A stretch of 64,000 nt of DNA from Microtetraspora malaysiensis (GCF_001528665.1 NZ_BBYJ01000020.1:97575-161574); one strand, 5' to 3'; counted from the stretch's first letter, positions 33,180 through 42,321 are shown. Numbers and translations are program-made. Notes: generated by a model from the letters alone, not told the origin.

Positions 33180-33702
33180 TGATTGGGCCGCCCTGGCGGA
33201 ACGGATCGCGGGGCACGCGCAGAACTATCTCGACGGCCTGACCCGGTTGGCCGGCGGCGAGGGTGGCGACGGCATCCTGCCGCTGCTGCTCGTCGAGGTG
33301 GCGCAGGTCAGCCTGGCCGGCACCCAGCTCGGGGCGATGCAGGACGTCATCCTGCAGGGCAACGTCGAGCCGGCACTGAGCGACGACCCCGATGTCGATC
33401 CCCTCCGTACTGCTCTGGCGGCCCGGCTCGGGCCGGTGGACGACTACGCCGAGGTGTTCGATCCGTACAAGGACACCGCGGTCACGCCGTACCGGCTGTC
33501 GGACGATCTGGCGGCGGTGGCGGCGGACCTGCTGCACGGGCTGCGGCACCACCGCGCGGGCCGCCCGTCGGAGGCGTTGTGGTGGTGGCAGTACTCCTAC
33601 TTCAACACGTGGGGCAACCACGCGGGGGCGGCGCTGCGCGCGCTGCACGCGCTGGTCGCGCACACCCGGCTCGACGTGGTGGAGGAGAGCACCGTCGTCT
33701 GA
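33172..33702 (+). CDS. DUF5063 domain protein
   Basis: The 176-residue protein matches the actinobacterial DUF5063 family: [42 protein letters not shown] and [19 protein letters not shown]. It appears all-helical and soluble. The family is a regular neighbour of recR and lysC, but its role is unknown. ATG 33172 follows GGAGG and overlaps recR by 8 bp. The gap to lysC is 123 bp. Confidence 0.88.
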   Translation: MSDDWAALAERIAGHAQNYLDGLTRLAGGEGGDGILPLLLVEVAQVSLAGTQLGAMQDVILQGNVEPALSDDPDVDPLRTALAARLGPVDDYAEVFDPYKDTAVTPYRLSDDLAAVAADLLHGLRHHRAGRPSEALWWWQYSYFNTWGNHAGAALRALHALVAHTRLDVVEESTVV

Positions 33703-33825
33703 CGCCGACGGCCGTTCCGGCAGGTCGCATAATGATCGTCCCACATGGTGAGCATCTCCCGTCGGGCTGGTGAGACCCCCCAGTAGACTGTGAGCTCCAC
33801 GTCCTGATTCGTTCGGAGAGTTCCA

Positions 33826-35100
33826 GTGGCGCTCGTTGTCCAAAAGTACGGTGGTTCGTCCGTCGCCGACGCGTCCTGCATCAAGCGGGTGGCGCAGCGG
33901 ATCGTCGCGACGAAAAAAGCCGGCAACGACGTCGTAGTGATCGTCTCCGCGATGGGCGACACCACGGACGAACTCCTCGACCTGGCCAAGCAGGTGTCCC
34001 CGCTGCCTCCGGGACGCGAGCTCGACATGCTGCTGACGTCCGGTGAGCGCATCTCGATGGCGCTGCTGGCGATGGCGATCGCGAACCTGGGCCACGAGGC
34101 CAGGAGCTTCACCGGCTCGCAGGCCGGCGTGATCACCGACTCCACGCACGGCAAGGCGCGCATCATCGACGTGACGCCCGGCCGCATACAGGAGGCGCTC
34201 GGCCTCGGACACATCGCGATCGTCGCCGGCTTCCAGGGTGTGTCGCAGGACACCAAGGACATAACGACGCTCGGCCGCGGCGGCTCCGACACCACGGCGG
34301 TCGCGCTCGCCGCCGCGCTCGAGGCCGACGTCTGCGAGATCTACACCGACGTGGACGGCGTCTTCACCGCCGATCCGCGCATCGTCCCGACGGCCCGGCA
34401 GATCCCGCGGCTCTCCTTCGAGGAGACGCTGGAGATGGCGGCCTGTGGAGCCAAGATCCTGCATCTGCGCTGCGTGGAGTACGCGCGCAGGTTCCGGCTC
34501 CCGATCCACGTCAGAAGCTCGTTCAGCAGCAAGGAAGGCACGTGGGTCTTCACTGACCCCGAGACCGAAGGAACCGAGATGGAGCAGCCCATCATCTCCG
34601 GCGTCGCCCACGACCGGAGCGAGGCCAAGATCACCGTTGTCGGTGTGCCCGACAAGATCGGAGAGGCTGCCGCCATCTTCAAAACGCTGGCCGACGCCGA
34701 GATCAACATCGACATGATCGTGCAGAACGTGTCGGCCGCGGCGACGGGGCGTACGGACATCTCCTTCACGCTTCCGACGAACGACGCGCAGACGGCGCTC
34801 ACCGCGCTCAAGAAGATCCAGAGCAAGGTGGTCTTCGACTCGCTGCTGTTCGACGACCGCATCGGCAAGGTCTCGCTGATCGGCGCGGGCATGCGCTCGC
34901 ACCCCGGCGTCACCGCGACGTTCTTCAGCGCGCTGGCCAACGCGGGGGTCAACATCGAAATGATCTCCACGTCCGAGATCCGAATCTCGGTGGTCGTCGA
35001 TGAGGACGACGTGGACGCGGCCGTCAACGCCGCACACCAGGCGTTCGAGCTGGACGCGGACGAGGTCGAGGCAGTCGTTTACGGAGGTAGCGGTCGATGA
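33826..35100 (+). CDS. lysC: Aspartate kinase, alpha subunit (full length)
   Basis: The 424-residue enzyme phosphorylates aspartate, the first step to lysine, threonine, methionine and diaminopimelate. It has the kinase start [11 protein letters not shown], the [16 protein letters not shown] substrate segment and two C-terminal ACT domains ([18 protein letters not shown] and [18 protein letters not shown]) for feedback by lysine and threonine. The GTG follows GGAGAG. An internal start at 34579 probably yields a separate beta subunit. The gene overlaps asd by 4 bp (ATGA). Confidence 0.96.
   Translation: MALVVQKYGGSSVADASCIKRVAQRIVATKKAGNDVVVIVSAMGDTTDELLDLAKQVSPLPPGRELDMLLTSGERISMALLAMAIANLGHEARSFTGSQAGVITDSTHGKARIIDVTPGRIQEALGLGHIAIVAGFQGVSQDTKDITTLGRGGSDTTAVALAAALEADVCEIYTDVDGVFTADPRIVPTARQIPRLSFEETLEMAACGAKILHLRCVEYARRFRLPIHVRSSFSSKEGTWVFTDPETEGTEMEQPIISGVAHDRSEAKITVVGVPDKIGEAAAIFKTLADAEINIDMIVQNVSAAATGRTDISFTLPTNDAQTALTALKKIQSKVVFDSLLFDDRIGKVSLIGAGMRSHPGVTATFFSALANAGVNIEMISTSEIRISVVVDEDDVDAAVNAAHQAFELDADEVEAVVYGGSGR
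34579..35100 (+). CDS. Aspartate kinase beta subunit from an internal start in lysC
   Basis: ATG 34579 (Met252 of LysC) is preceded by GAAGGA at about 6 nt and starts [17 protein letters not shown], aligning with the known start of the separately translated beta subunit of Corynebacterium aspartokinase (MEEAVLTGVATDKSEAK). The product would be 173 residues containing only the two ACT domains, forming the alpha2-beta2 enzyme. The internal initiation is inferred from this match. Confidence 0.65.
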   Translation: MEQPIISGVAHDRSEAKITVVGVPDKIGEAAAIFKTLADAEINIDMIVQNVSAAATGRTDISFTLPTNDAQTALTALKKIQSKVVFDSLLFDDRIGKVSLIGAGMRSHPGVTATFFSALANAGVNIEMISTSEIRISVVVDEDDVDAAVNAAHQAFELDADEVEAVVYGGSGR

Positions 35101-36167
35101 GTCGTAAGCCCACCCTCGCGCTCGTCGGAGCGACCGGTGCCGTGGGCACCGTGATGCGGGACATCATCTCCAACCGCGAGGACATCTACGGCGAGATCCG
35201 TCTCGTCGCGTCCGCCCGCTCGGCGGGCCGGCTGCTGCCGGTGCGCGGCGAGGAGGTCGTCGTCCAGGCGCTGGCCCCCGAGGTGTTCGACGGCGTCGAC
35301 ATCGCCATCTTCGACGTGCCGGACGAGGTGTCGGCCGAGTGGGTGCCGGTGGCGGCCCAGCGCGGCGCGGTCGCGATCGACAAGTCGGGCACGTTCCGGA
35401 TGAACCCGCAGGTGCCGCTGGTCGTGCCGGAGGTCAACCCCGGCGACGCGCGGAACCGGCCGCTCGGCATCGTGTCCACCCCCAACTGCACGACCCTGTC
35501 GATGATGGCCGCCATGGGCGCCCTGCACAGCGAGTACGGCCTGCGCGAGCTGGTCGTGGCGTCGTACCAGGCGGTGTCCGGCGCGGGCGTGGCCGGCTCG
35601 GCCCGGCTGTACGACGAGACCGAGGCGCTGGCGGGGGACCGCACGGCCGGCCAGACCGCCGGTGACGTGCGCAAGACCCTGCAGAACAAGCTGGGCGACG
35701 CGGAGTCTCCGTTCCCCGCGCCGATCGCGTTCAACGTCGTGCCGTGGGCCGGGTCGCTCAAGGAGGACGGCTGGGCGTCGGAGGAGCTCAAGCTCCGCAA
35801 CGAGTCCCGCAAGATCCTCGGCATTTCGGACCTCAAGGTCTCGGCGACCTGCGTCCGGGTCCCGGTGGTCACCACGCACTCGCTGGCCGTTCACGCGACC
35901 TTCGAGCGCGAGATCACCGTGGCGGACGCGCACCGCGTGCTGGAGGCCGCGCCCACGGTCATCCTGATGGACGACCCGGAGAACGGCGTCTGGCCCACGC
36001 CGGTGGACGTCGTCGGCACGGACCCGACCTACGTCGGCCGGGTCCGCCAGGCGCTCGACTTCCCCAACACGCTGGACCTGTTCGTCTGCGGCGACAACCT
36101 GCGCAAGGGGGCGGCGCTGAACGCCGCCGAGATCGCCGAGCTGATCGCGGCCGAGTTCACGGCCTGA
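35097..36167 (+). CDS. asd: Aspartate-semialdehyde dehydrogenase
   Basis: The 356-residue enzyme reduces aspartyl phosphate to the semialdehyde with NADPH. It has the nucleotide-binding start [14 protein letters not shown], the catalytic Cys131 in VSTPNCTTL, and the substrate histidine region [15 protein letters not shown]. It overlaps lysC by 4 bp and is translated from the same message. A GC-rich hairpin follows 13 bp after the stop, ending the operon. Confidence 0.97.
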   Translation: MSRKPTLALVGATGAVGTVMRDIISNREDIYGEIRLVASARSAGRLLPVRGEEVVVQALAPEVFDGVDIAIFDVPDEVSAEWVPVAAQRGAVAIDKSGTFRMNPQVPLVVPEVNPGDARNRPLGIVSTPNCTTLSMMAAMGALHSEYGLRELVVASYQAVSGAGVAGSARLYDETEALAGDRTAGQTAGDVRKTLQNKLGDAESPFPAPIAFNVVPWAGSLKEDGWASEELKLRNESRKILGISDLKVSATCVRVPVVTTHSLAVHATFEREITVADAHRVLEAAPTVILMDDPENGVWPTPVDVVGTDPTYVGRVRQALDFPNTLDLFVCGDNLRKGAALNAAEIAELIAAEFTA

Positions 36168-36180
36168 TCCGCCTGACCTG

Positions 36181-36222
36181 CCGGGCCCGGCGCGGAAGCC
36201 ACCGCTTCCGCGCCGGGCCCGG
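36181..36222 (+). terminator. Strong hairpin after asd
   Basis: CCGGGCCCGGCGCGGAAGC (36181-36199) pairs perfectly with the segment 36204-36222 around a 4-nt loop, a 19-bp stem. No T-run follows. Confidence 0.75.
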
Positions 36223-36288
36223 CGCTGTCCGTAGCCGTTCACCGGGATCGAGGGAGCGAAGCGGGCTTTCGCGACGATCGCGGGTTTC

Positions 36289-36330
36289 TTCCGGCGAAGT
36301 GACCGACCCGGCCGAGGATCGTGGACACCC
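36289..36330 (+). repeat. 42-bp dispersed repeat, copy A
   Basis: Begins TTCCGGCGAAGTGACCGAC and ends TCGTGGACACCC. It matches 47726-47767 at 38 of 42 positions in the same orientation. It lies in the gap after the asd terminator, just past the end of the minus-strand gene at 36333. Confidence 0.75.
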
Positions 36331-36332
36331 CT

Positions 36333-36938
36333 TTAGCGGAAGAGGATGTCCCAGTGGTTGTCCTCGTCCGCGTACACGACCCTGTCCGAGGCGGCCTCCG
36401 GGCGGTACATCCGCGCCCCGTCCCCGCGCGTCGTCCAGTAGTCGAACGTCTTGGTCACGTACGCGTCGATGCACGGGTTGTGGGCCATGTCGAGCTTGAA
36501 GCCGTTCTCGTGGCTGTAGCGGCCGCGGCTGTGGCCGATCTCGGTGCCGCCGGTGACGACGATCCGGCAGCCGCTGCGCCGCCTGAGCTCGATCGCCTGG
36601 GTGAGCGTGCCGTACCGGACGCCGTCAAGGGATGTGCAACTCGAGTTGGTGCGGTCGGTGCAGCGGCCCGACGATCGCCAGCGCAGCCCCCCGGCGAGGA
36701 GTTGCCGCATCGCTCCGGCGTTCTCGAGCCGGGCGGCGGCGCTGATCGACGTGACGGCGTTTCCGCGCGGCGTGGCCGCGAGCGTCCGTGCGGGCGGCAG
36801 CCGTGCCGGCAGGGCGACCGCCGCGGAGACGTACCGCACGCTCGCGATGGTCAGCGGTTGCGCTTGTGTGGCCGATTGAGGCAGCAGGGTGATCGTGATC
36901 ACCGCGCCGAGTCCCCACGACAAGGGACGTAAAGTCAT
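36333..36938 (-). CDS. Secreted M15-like (carboxypeptidase-fold) protein
   Basis: The 201-residue protein starts with a signal peptide (LGAVITITLLPQSATQAQP). The C-terminal half has GCRIVVTGGTEIGHSRGR, then SHENGFKLDM, resembling the zinc motif SxHxxGxxxD of M15/VanY D-Ala-D-Ala carboxypeptidases, and a later EDNHWDI that could supply the third ligand histidine. Three cysteines (GRCTDRTNSSCTS, GCRI) suggest a disulfide. The assignment to M15 rests on these motifs and is tentative. It may act on peptidoglycan stems. It converges on asd. Confidence 0.65.
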   Translation of the reverse strand: MTLRPLSWGLGAVITITLLPQSATQAQPLTIASVRYVSAAVALPARLPPARTLAATPRGNAVTSISAAARLENAGAMRQLLAGGLRWRSSGRCTDRTNSSCTSLDGVRYGTLTQAIELRRRSGCRIVVTGGTEIGHSRGRYSHENGFKLDMAHNPCIDAYVTKTFDYWTTRGDGARMYRPEAASDRVVYADEDNHWDILFR

Positions 36939-37100
36939 GCGTCATCCCCGGTGCTCAGTCCTTGATCGGGTGGCGGGGGAGCTCGCCAGGATGATCAATG
37001 CCCACGCGAGGGGCGCGGCCATTCACGGGCGACGGGGAATTTGCCCCCTCGTACGGATCATCTGGCGCGTATATGACCCGGCGGGTGCCAGGGTCGTACA

Positions 37101-37757
37101 GTGACCACCGTGGCCGAGAAGACGCGGGAGCGGATCGTCGCGACCGCCCTCCGGCTGTTCAAGGAGCGGGGGTTCGAGGCGACGACGATGCGGGCGATCG
37201 CCGCGGAGGCGGGTGTCTCGGTCGGGAACGCCTACTACTACTTCTCGTCCAAGGAACAGCTCATCCAGGCGTACTACGACCGGGCACAGGGCGAGCACGA
37301 GGCCGCGTGCCGGGAGCTGCTCGCGGTCGAGACGTCGTTCGCGGCCCGCCTGAGTGGTGTGCTGCGGGCGTGGGTCCGCGTGTCGGAGCCGTACCACGAG
37401 TTCGCGGCCAAGTTCTTCAAGCACGCGGCCGAGCCGAGCAACCCGCTCAGCCCCTTCAGCGCGGAGTCCGCGCCCGCGCGCGAGTCGTCGATCGCCATCT
37501 ATCGCGAGGTGGTGGAGGGCTCCGCCGACCGGATCGACTCGGAGCTGCGGGCCGAGCTGCCGGAGCTGCTCTGGCTGCTGTCGATGGGCGTGGTGCTGTT
37601 CTGGGTGCACGACACCTCGCCGGGATGCGAGCGGACGTACCGGCTGGTCGACCGGACCGTCCCGTTGCTCGACCGGCTGGTCACCCTGTCGAACCTGCCG
37701 GGCATGCGCGGCGTGGCCCGCGACTTCATCGACGTCGTACGCGAACTGCGCGCCTAG
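37101..37757 (+). CDS. TetR-family transcriptional regulator
   Basis: The 218-residue protein has a TetR helix-turn-helix at its start (RERIVATALRLFKERGFEATTMRAIAAEAGVSVGNAYYYF, about residues 9-48) and a helical ligand domain resembling the long-chain regulator type. The GTG start at 37101 lacks a clear binding site; a second GTG lies three codons later. The promoter gap to the divergent M15-like gene is 162 bp. The effector and targets are unknown. Confidence 0.92.
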   Translation: MTTVAEKTRERIVATALRLFKERGFEATTMRAIAAEAGVSVGNAYYYFSSKEQLIQAYYDRAQGEHEAACRELLAVETSFAARLSGVLRAWVRVSEPYHEFAAKFFKHAAEPSNPLSPFSAESAPARESSIAIYREVVEGSADRIDSELRAELPELLWLLSMGVVLFWVHDTSPGCERTYRLVDRTVPLLDRLVTLSNLPGMRGVARDFIDVVRELRA

Positions 37758-37821
37758 CGCCGGGGGCTCCTCTTGTCACTCACAACCGGGTTCTAAGCGG
37801 AGGGCCGGAGACTACCGCTCC

Positions 37822-38277
37822 ATGCGGCTTCCAGTCATACTCCAGCACAACTTGGTCGAATGCGGGGCCGCCTGCCTCGCGATGGTCCTCGGCGCGCACG
37901 GGCACCAATCCACTGTCGTCGCGCTGGCGGCCGAGGAGGCGCTGGCGGGCGTGGCCACCTGCCGCATGGAGGCGAACAGCAGGGACGACCTGGTCGCGCT
38001 CTTCGGCGTCCCGGCGACGGATGCGCGAGCCGGCCGGGTGCTCGGACCCGCGCGGCTTTCGGACGGCGGTTTCTGCGTTGTCAGCGTGCTGGCCGTGGAG
38101 ACGGCGGTGCTCGACGAGGTGACCCGCGGGCTCGTCGAGAGGCGGATCTTCGATGAGTGGCTGGCGGATCGGCGGCGGCACGCCCACGTGGAGTGGTTCT
38201 GGGGCAGCCGGCCCCGTACCGATGCACTCACCGCCGCCCTGCGCGCCTGGCGTTGCGTGCCTGAAGGCCAGGGGTAG
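37822..38277 (+). CDS. Small protein with a C39-peptidase-like N-terminus
   Basis: The 151-residue protein begins RLPVILQHNLVECGAACLAM, which closely resembles the start of peptidase C39 domains of bacteriocin exporters: Gln8 (oxyanion) and Cys14 (nucleophile) in the ECGAACLAM context. The later HxVVL segment with the catalytic histidine is not clearly present; HAHVEWFW near residue 115 has candidate histidines. No membrane or ATPase domain follows and no precursor peptide gene is beside it. Codon positions are strongly GC3-biased, so it is coding. It may be a relic or a repurposed stand-alone domain. The start ATG has GGAG about 11 nt upstream. Confidence 0.6.
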   Translation: MRLPVILQHNLVECGAACLAMVLGAHGHQSTVVALAAEEALAGVATCRMEANSRDDLVALFGVPATDARAGRVLGPARLSDGGFCVVSVLAVETAVLDEVTRGLVERRIFDEWLADRRRHAHVEWFWGSRPRTDALTAALRAWRCVPEGQG

Positions 38278-38350
38278 CCGGAACCGCAGTAGAGCCGCCG
38301 AACGTTAATGAGATGACAAAAAGGGCAGAATGCCCGCTGGAGGTGGCCTC

Positions 38351-38701
38351 ATGGCGAAGGCAGGACGTGCGGCGGCGACCTGGCGTGCCTACCAGGAGGT
38401 GGCCAAGCCGGGATCTCCCGGCATGGGCGCCCGGCTCAAGGCGGTGCCCAGGATGATCCGGGGGACCTTCAAGGGGAACTATCCGCACCTCGGCAAGGGT
38501 CAGCTCGCCATGTTCGCGGTCGGCCTCGCCTACATCGTCTCGCCCATCGACGCCATCCCGGACTTCCTGATCGGCATCGGCGTCGTCGACGACTTCGGTG
38601 TCTTCATCTGGCTGATGTCGTCGGTGCTGGCCGCGAGCGGCCGGTACGTCGAGTGGGAGCGTGAGGGCCTAAAGACGCTCGGCGAGCAGCCACGCCCGTG
38701 A
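38351..38701 (+). CDS. YkvA-family (DUF1232) membrane protein
   Basis: The 116-residue protein has the DUF1232 core QLAMFAVGLAYIVSPIDAIPDFLIGIGVVDD, with the PIDxIPD motif in one membrane-associated helix pair. Function is unknown. ATG 38351 follows GGAGG at 7 nt. Its 3' end overlaps the convergent amidohydrolase gene by 33 bp. Confidence 0.88.
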   Translation: MAKAGRAAATWRAYQEVAKPGSPGMGARLKAVPRMIRGTFKGNYPHLGKGQLAMFAVGLAYIVSPIDAIPDFLIGIGVVDDFGVFIWLMSSVLAASGRYVEWEREGLKTLGEQPRP

Positions 38702-39865
38702 CGGGAGCGGGTGGCCGAACAGCCGGGCGGCGTTGCCGTACGCGACCCGGGCGAGGTCGGCGGGGGGCAGCGTGCCGAGGTTGCGCGTGACCGCCCGCTG
38801 GGTGTCGGGCCAGGAGGACTCGGCGCGCGGGTAGCCGCTTTCCAACAGGACGTGTTCCATGCCGACGGCGAGCCGGACCCCGCTGAGCGCGCTGTCGTCG
38901 AGCGTGCCGAAGAAGAAGTTGCGCCGCAGCACCTCGCTCGGCTTGAGCCCGCCCTCCCAGCTCGTCTCGCCGGCGACGGGATGGTCCAGGGCGTAGTCGG
39001 CGCGCTCGGCGAGCATGGGCAGCCAGCCGACGCCGCCCTCGACGATCAGGATGCGCAGCGAGGGGAAGCGCAGCGGGACCCCCGACCACAGCCAGTCGGC
39101 GCAGGCGAACATCGCGCTGGCCGGCATCAGCGTGGTGATCGCCTCGATCGGGGTGTCCGGCGAGGGGACGGGAGCCCAGGACGAGGAGCCGGTGTGCAGG
39201 CACACGACGGTGCCGGTCTCCTCGCAGGCGGCGAAGAACGGGTCCCAGTGGCCGCTGTGGATGGACGGCAGCCGCAGCCGGGTGGGGAACTCGGGGAAGA
39301 CCACGGCCTTGAAGCCGCGCGCGGCGTTGGCCCTGATCTCCTTGGCGGCCACGTCGGGGTCGGGCAGCCAGGGGAGCTGGAGCGCGATCATCCGCTCGGG
39401 GTAGGTGCCGGCCCACACGTCGACGTGCCAGTCGTTCCACGCCTTGACCAGGGCCAGGCCGAGCTCCTGGTCGCGTGTCTTGGCGAACAGCATCCCGGAC
39501 TGACTGGCCAGCATGCCGGGGAAGCACAGGGCGGCCCAGACCCCGGCCAGGTCCATGTCCTCGATGCGCGCCTCGATGTCGTGACAGCCGGGCCGCATGT
39601 CCTCGAAGCGGACCGGGTCGAGCGTCCACTGTTCCTTGGGCAGGCCGGCGCCGACGTCGAGCCCCGCGCAGGGGTAGGTGGCCCCGCCGTACCGCCACAC
39701 CTGGTGACCGGCGTCCGTCTCCACGATCTTGGGAGCGAGGTCCTTGTACTTCTCGGGGAGGCGGTCGTCGAAGAGGTCGGGCGGCTCGATCAAGTGATCG
39801 TCGGCGGAGATGATCACATAGTCCCGCCGCCTCGGCTCTGGGTCGGGATGCAGCGGGGTAGTCAC
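38669..39865 (-). CDS. Amidohydrolase family protein
   Basis: The 398-residue protein belongs to the amidohydrolase-2 (TIM-barrel decarboxylase/hydrolase) group: ISADDHLIEPPDLF at the start carries the first metal ligands, CLHTGSSSW supplies a histidine, and VEGGVGWLPMLAERADYAL and YGNAARLFG are family endings. Related enzymes include o-amidobenzoate-type decarboxylases; the substrate is unknown. I favour GTG 39865: TACGGT 8 nt upstream and TTGTTA before it suggest a leaderless message. A TTG seven codons earlier is the alternative. It overlaps the YkvA gene tail to tail. Confidence 0.85.
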   Translation of the reverse strand: MTTPLHPDPEPRRRDYVIISADDHLIEPPDLFDDRLPEKYKDLAPKIVETDAGHQVWRYGGATYPCAGLDVGAGLPKEQWTLDPVRFEDMRPGCHDIEARIEDMDLAGVWAALCFPGMLASQSGMLFAKTRDQELGLALVKAWNDWHVDVWAGTYPERMIALQLPWLPDPDVAAKEIRANAARGFKAVVFPEFPTRLRLPSIHSGHWDPFFAACEETGTVVCLHTGSSSWAPVPSPDTPIEAITTLMPASAMFACADWLWSGVPLRFPSLRILIVEGGVGWLPMLAERADYALDHPVAGETSWEGGLKPSEVLRRNFFFGTLDDSALSGVRLAVGMEHVLLESGYPRAESSWPDTQRAVTRNLGTLPPADLARVAYGNAARLFGHPLPSRAWLLAERL

Positions 39866-39946
39866 AGGAGTAAACCGTAGAGCCAAGGAATAACACCTAA
39901 CAAGCTGCGAGGTCTCCGGTTGGTATCCGTTCGTTCACCAGGCGCT

Positions 39947-40765
39947 TCAGGACTGGGAGCGAACCTCTGTCTGATCTTCTTCCCGGCCCTCTCCTGACGC
40001 TTCGTCGTCAGCTTCGGCGGCCGCGAGATCACGCGCCTCGCGGCGGATGAGGAGGAACCAGCCGCCGATGGCCACGCCGATGAACAGCCACCACTGCACC
40101 GAGTACGCCAGGTTGAGCCCGCCGCCTCCGCCGAGGTCGGGCGCGGGCACCGGCTCGGGCGCGGGGTCGGCGGCGGGCTGCTGACCGGTCAGCTCGACGA
40201 ACCCCCCGTACAGCCGGTACGGCAGGGCGGCGCCGATGTCGGCCGGGTTGACCAGCAGGACCTGACCCGCGGGCAGACCGGAGGTGCGGTTCCTGATTCC
40301 GGTCGTGTCCTCCGTCTCGGCGGGCTTGAGCCGTCCGGTGACGGTCACCTGGCCGGTCGGGGCGGCGGGCACGTCGGGCCGGGACTCCGCCGTCGCGCCC
40401 GCGGGCACCCAGCCCCGGTTGACCAGGACCGCGCCCTGGGGGGTGACCAGCGGGGTGATCACGTAGAAGCCGACCCGGCCGTTCTGCGGGCGGCGCCGTA
40501 CGAGCAGTTCGTGGGACGGGTCGTACGCGCCGGTCACGGTTACCGGGCGGTATTTGAGCGCGTCCGGGACGGTTCCGCCGATGCTGTCCAGCCGGTCGAG
40601 GGAAACGGGCGCGCTGCTCAGATTGGCCGTGGTGCGTTCGCTGGCCGCCGACCGCTCCTCGTACCGCCCGAGCTGCCATTTCCCCAGGAAGAAGAACGTG
40701 GGGATGAGGATCAGCACCAGCAGGTGGAAGCCAAGCCAGCGGCGGGTCAGCAGGAACCGGTACAC
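39947..40765 (-). CDS. SURF1-family cytochrome oxidase assembly protein
   Basis: The 272-residue protein has the SURF1 layout: an N-terminal membrane helix (LGFHLLVLILIPTFFFLGKWQLGR), an external domain with RPVTVTGAYDPSHELLVRRR, GFYVITPL and VNRGWVP, and a second helix near the end (YSVQWWLFIGVAIGGWFLLIRR). SURF1 helps insert heme a into cytochrome aa3 oxidase. GTG 40765 is chosen because the family starts there and GGAGG is nearby, although the spacing is short. An upstream in-frame extension is Arg/Pro-rich and unlikely. Confidence 0.9.
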   Translation of the reverse strand: MYRFLLTRRWLGFHLLVLILIPTFFFLGKWQLGRYEERSAASERTTANLSSAPVSLDRLDSIGGTVPDALKYRPVTVTGAYDPSHELLVRRRPQNGRVGFYVITPLVTPQGAVLVNRGWVPAGATAESRPDVPAAPTGQVTVTGRLKPAETEDTTGIRNRTSGLPAGQVLLVNPADIGAALPYRLYGGFVELTGQQPAADPAPEPVPAPDLGGGGGLNLAYSVQWWLFIGVAIGGWFLLIRREARDLAAAEADDEASGEGREEDQTEVRSQS

Positions 40766-40800
40766 GCCCTCCAGCGTAGGCAGGGGAGGGAGTGGTCTCG

Positions 40801-41298
40801 TTACCGGTCCCGGCCGTCCGGCGAGCTCAGCCGCCCCGAACGGTCGCCGGGGCCGGGGAGCGGGGCGACGGCCCACGGCCCGGGGAGCTCGTGGCCTTCG
40901 TCACAGATCAGCCGGAGGGTCACCGGCGCGCCGCAGTCCCGGTGGGTCAGCGCGACCGGAGGGCCTTCGGGGTCGGCGAGGTGGTGGTCGCCCCAGTGCA
41001 TCAGCGCGACCAGGATCGGGTAGAGATCCATGCCCTTGGACGTCAGGCGGTACTCGTCGCGCTGGCGCTGCCCGGGCTCCTGGTAGGGCGCCTTGCGCAG
41101 CATGCCCTCCTCGATGAGGCGGGAGAGCCGGGCGCTGAGCACCTGCCGGGGTGCGCCCGTCGCCGCCTGGAGGTCGCCGAACCGGCGGACTCCGAGGAAG
41201 GCTTCGCGGAGCACGATGAAGGTCCATTTCTCGCCGACCACGGCGAGGGTCCGCTCGATGGAGCAGTTGTCCACCCGGGAGGGCCGCATGTCACGCAT
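40801..41298 (-). CDS. HxlR-family transcriptional regulator
   Basis: The 165-residue protein has the HxlR winged helix-turn-helix: NCSIERTLAVVGEKWTFIVLREAF, RRFGDLQAATGAPRQVLSARL and RDEYRLTSKG, followed by a C-terminal extension with two cysteines (HRDCGAPVTLRLICDEGH). Members often sense electrophiles or thiol stress. ATG 41298 has TACGAT upstream. It is divergent from a TetR gene. Confidence 0.9.
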   Translation of the reverse strand: MRDMRPSRVDNCSIERTLAVVGEKWTFIVLREAFLGVRRFGDLQAATGAPRQVLSARLSRLIEEGMLRKAPYQEPGQRQRDEYRLTSKGMDLYPILVALMHWGDHHLADPEGPPVALTHRDCGAPVTLRLICDEGHELPGPWAVAPLPGPGDRSGRLSSPDGRDR

Positions 41299-41393
41299 CG
41301 TAGGTCATCCCTCTCGCCCGTCTGCTCAGTCTAAAAGGCGCACCCAGATCGGACGAGATCGGGATTGATCGAGGTAGAAAGACTACGTATTTG

Positions 41394-41408
41394 CAGAACA
41401 AGGTTCTG
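41394..41408. promoter_or_regulatory. Inverted repeat, probable operator of the TetR gene
   Basis: CAGAAC and GTTCTG flank AAG, a perfect 6-3-6 inverted repeat 18 bp before the TetR start codon at 41427. TetR proteins commonly bind such sites in their own promoters. Confidence 0.5.
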
Positions 41409-41426
41409 TTAGGCCACCATTGGGGG

Positions 41427-42017
41427 GTGAGAACCGGAAAGAACGGGCGTGACGGCAGAAGCCGGATCATCGAAGGCGCCCTACGTCGCTTCAGTCAGGA
41501 CGGTGTCTCCGCCACGACCCTCGCCAGCCTCCGCGAGGAGAGCGGCGTCAGCGTGGGTAGTTTCTATCACCACTTCGCCAGCAAGGAACACGTTTTCGGC
41601 GTTCTGTACGCCGAAACCCTGCAGATGTACCAGGACGCGTTCCTCGCCGAGCTCATGCGCCACGAGGACGCCCGCGACGGCGTCGAGGCCATCGTGGCCC
41701 TGCACATGTCGTGGTGCGGAGAGCACCCGGAGCGGGCCCGGCTGCTGATCAGCGAGCGCCCGCCCCGCCGCGAGGAGCCCGGCGGCCCCGAGGTCGCCGA
41801 CGCCAGGCGCGCGTTCTTCCGGCAGGTCTCCGACTGGTGGAAGCCGCACATGAACGCCCGGCTGCTGCAGCCCGTCCCGCCGACCATGTGCTACGTGCTG
41901 TGGCTCGGCCCGGCGCAGGAGATGTGCCGCCTGTGGTTCGCGGGCGCGCACCAGCCGACCGACGAGGAGATCAAGAGCCTGTGCGAGGCCGCCTGGAACA
42001 GCCTCAAGCAGGCGTAG
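41427..42017 (+). CDS. TetR-family transcriptional regulator
   Basis: The 196-residue protein has the TetR DNA-binding domain RSRIIEGALRRFSQDGVSATTLASLREESGVSVGSFYHHF near the start and a helical ligand domain with many Trp and Met residues (DWWKPHMNARLLQPVPPTMCYVLWLG). GTG 41427 is favoured, although the G-run upstream is very close; a TTG at 41391 lies before the inverted repeat. The end overlaps the convergent zinc-ribbon gene by 14 bp. Confidence 0.9.
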   Translation: MRTGKNGRDGRSRIIEGALRRFSQDGVSATTLASLREESGVSVGSFYHHFASKEHVFGVLYAETLQMYQDAFLAELMRHEDARDGVEAIVALHMSWCGEHPERARLLISERPPRREEPGGPEVADARRAFFRQVSDWWKPHMNARLLQPVPPTMCYVLWLGPAQEMCRLWFAGAHQPTDEEIKSLCEAAWNSLKQA

Positions 42018-42321
42018 CGGTCCGCGCGGGCATGACGCGGGTCGGTACCCGCCACACCCGCGTGTCGATCGAGATGTCCAGCCTGAGGTCGTGTCGTCTG
42101 CGGCTCATCCCGGGCACCCGGATCCGGTCCAGCACGTCGTACCGGCCGCGGGAGCGGTAGCCGAAGCCCAGCTCTCCGGGAAGCACCCGGATCTCGTCCC
42201 TGTTGCCGCAGCGCGGGCAGGTCCACGCGACCACGTCCCGGCCCCGGTTGTAGTCGTGGCAGGCGCCGAAGTAGTCGTCCGGGACGAACCGCGCCTCGCA
42301 GGCCAGGCAGGGAAGCATCAT
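42004..42321 (-). CDS. Zinc-ribbon protein of unknown function
   Basis: The 105-residue protein has two CxxC pairs (CLACEARFVPDDYFG and CPRCGNRDEI) that would bind one zinc ion, then a basic segment (YRSRGRYDVLDRIRVPGMSRRRHD). Such rubredoxin-like ribbons occur in nucleic-acid or metal-handling proteins. ATG 42321 is followed by a second ATG; AGGAA lies 10 nt upstream. It is divergent from the methyltransferase gene. Confidence 0.65.
   Translation of the reverse strand: MMLPCLACEARFVPDDYFGACHDYNRGRDVVAWTCPRCGNRDEIRVLPGELGFGYRSRGRYDVLDRIRVPGMSRRRHDLRLDISIDTRVWRVPTRVMPARTATPA

Noticed and set aside
33703..33825. Lysine riboswitch before lysC
   Set aside because: The 123-bp gap is too short and lacks the multi-helix core of a lysine riboswitch.
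33133..35037. 634-codon minus-strand frame
   Set aside because: It is antisense to the DUF5063 gene and lysC, whose own assignments are certain.
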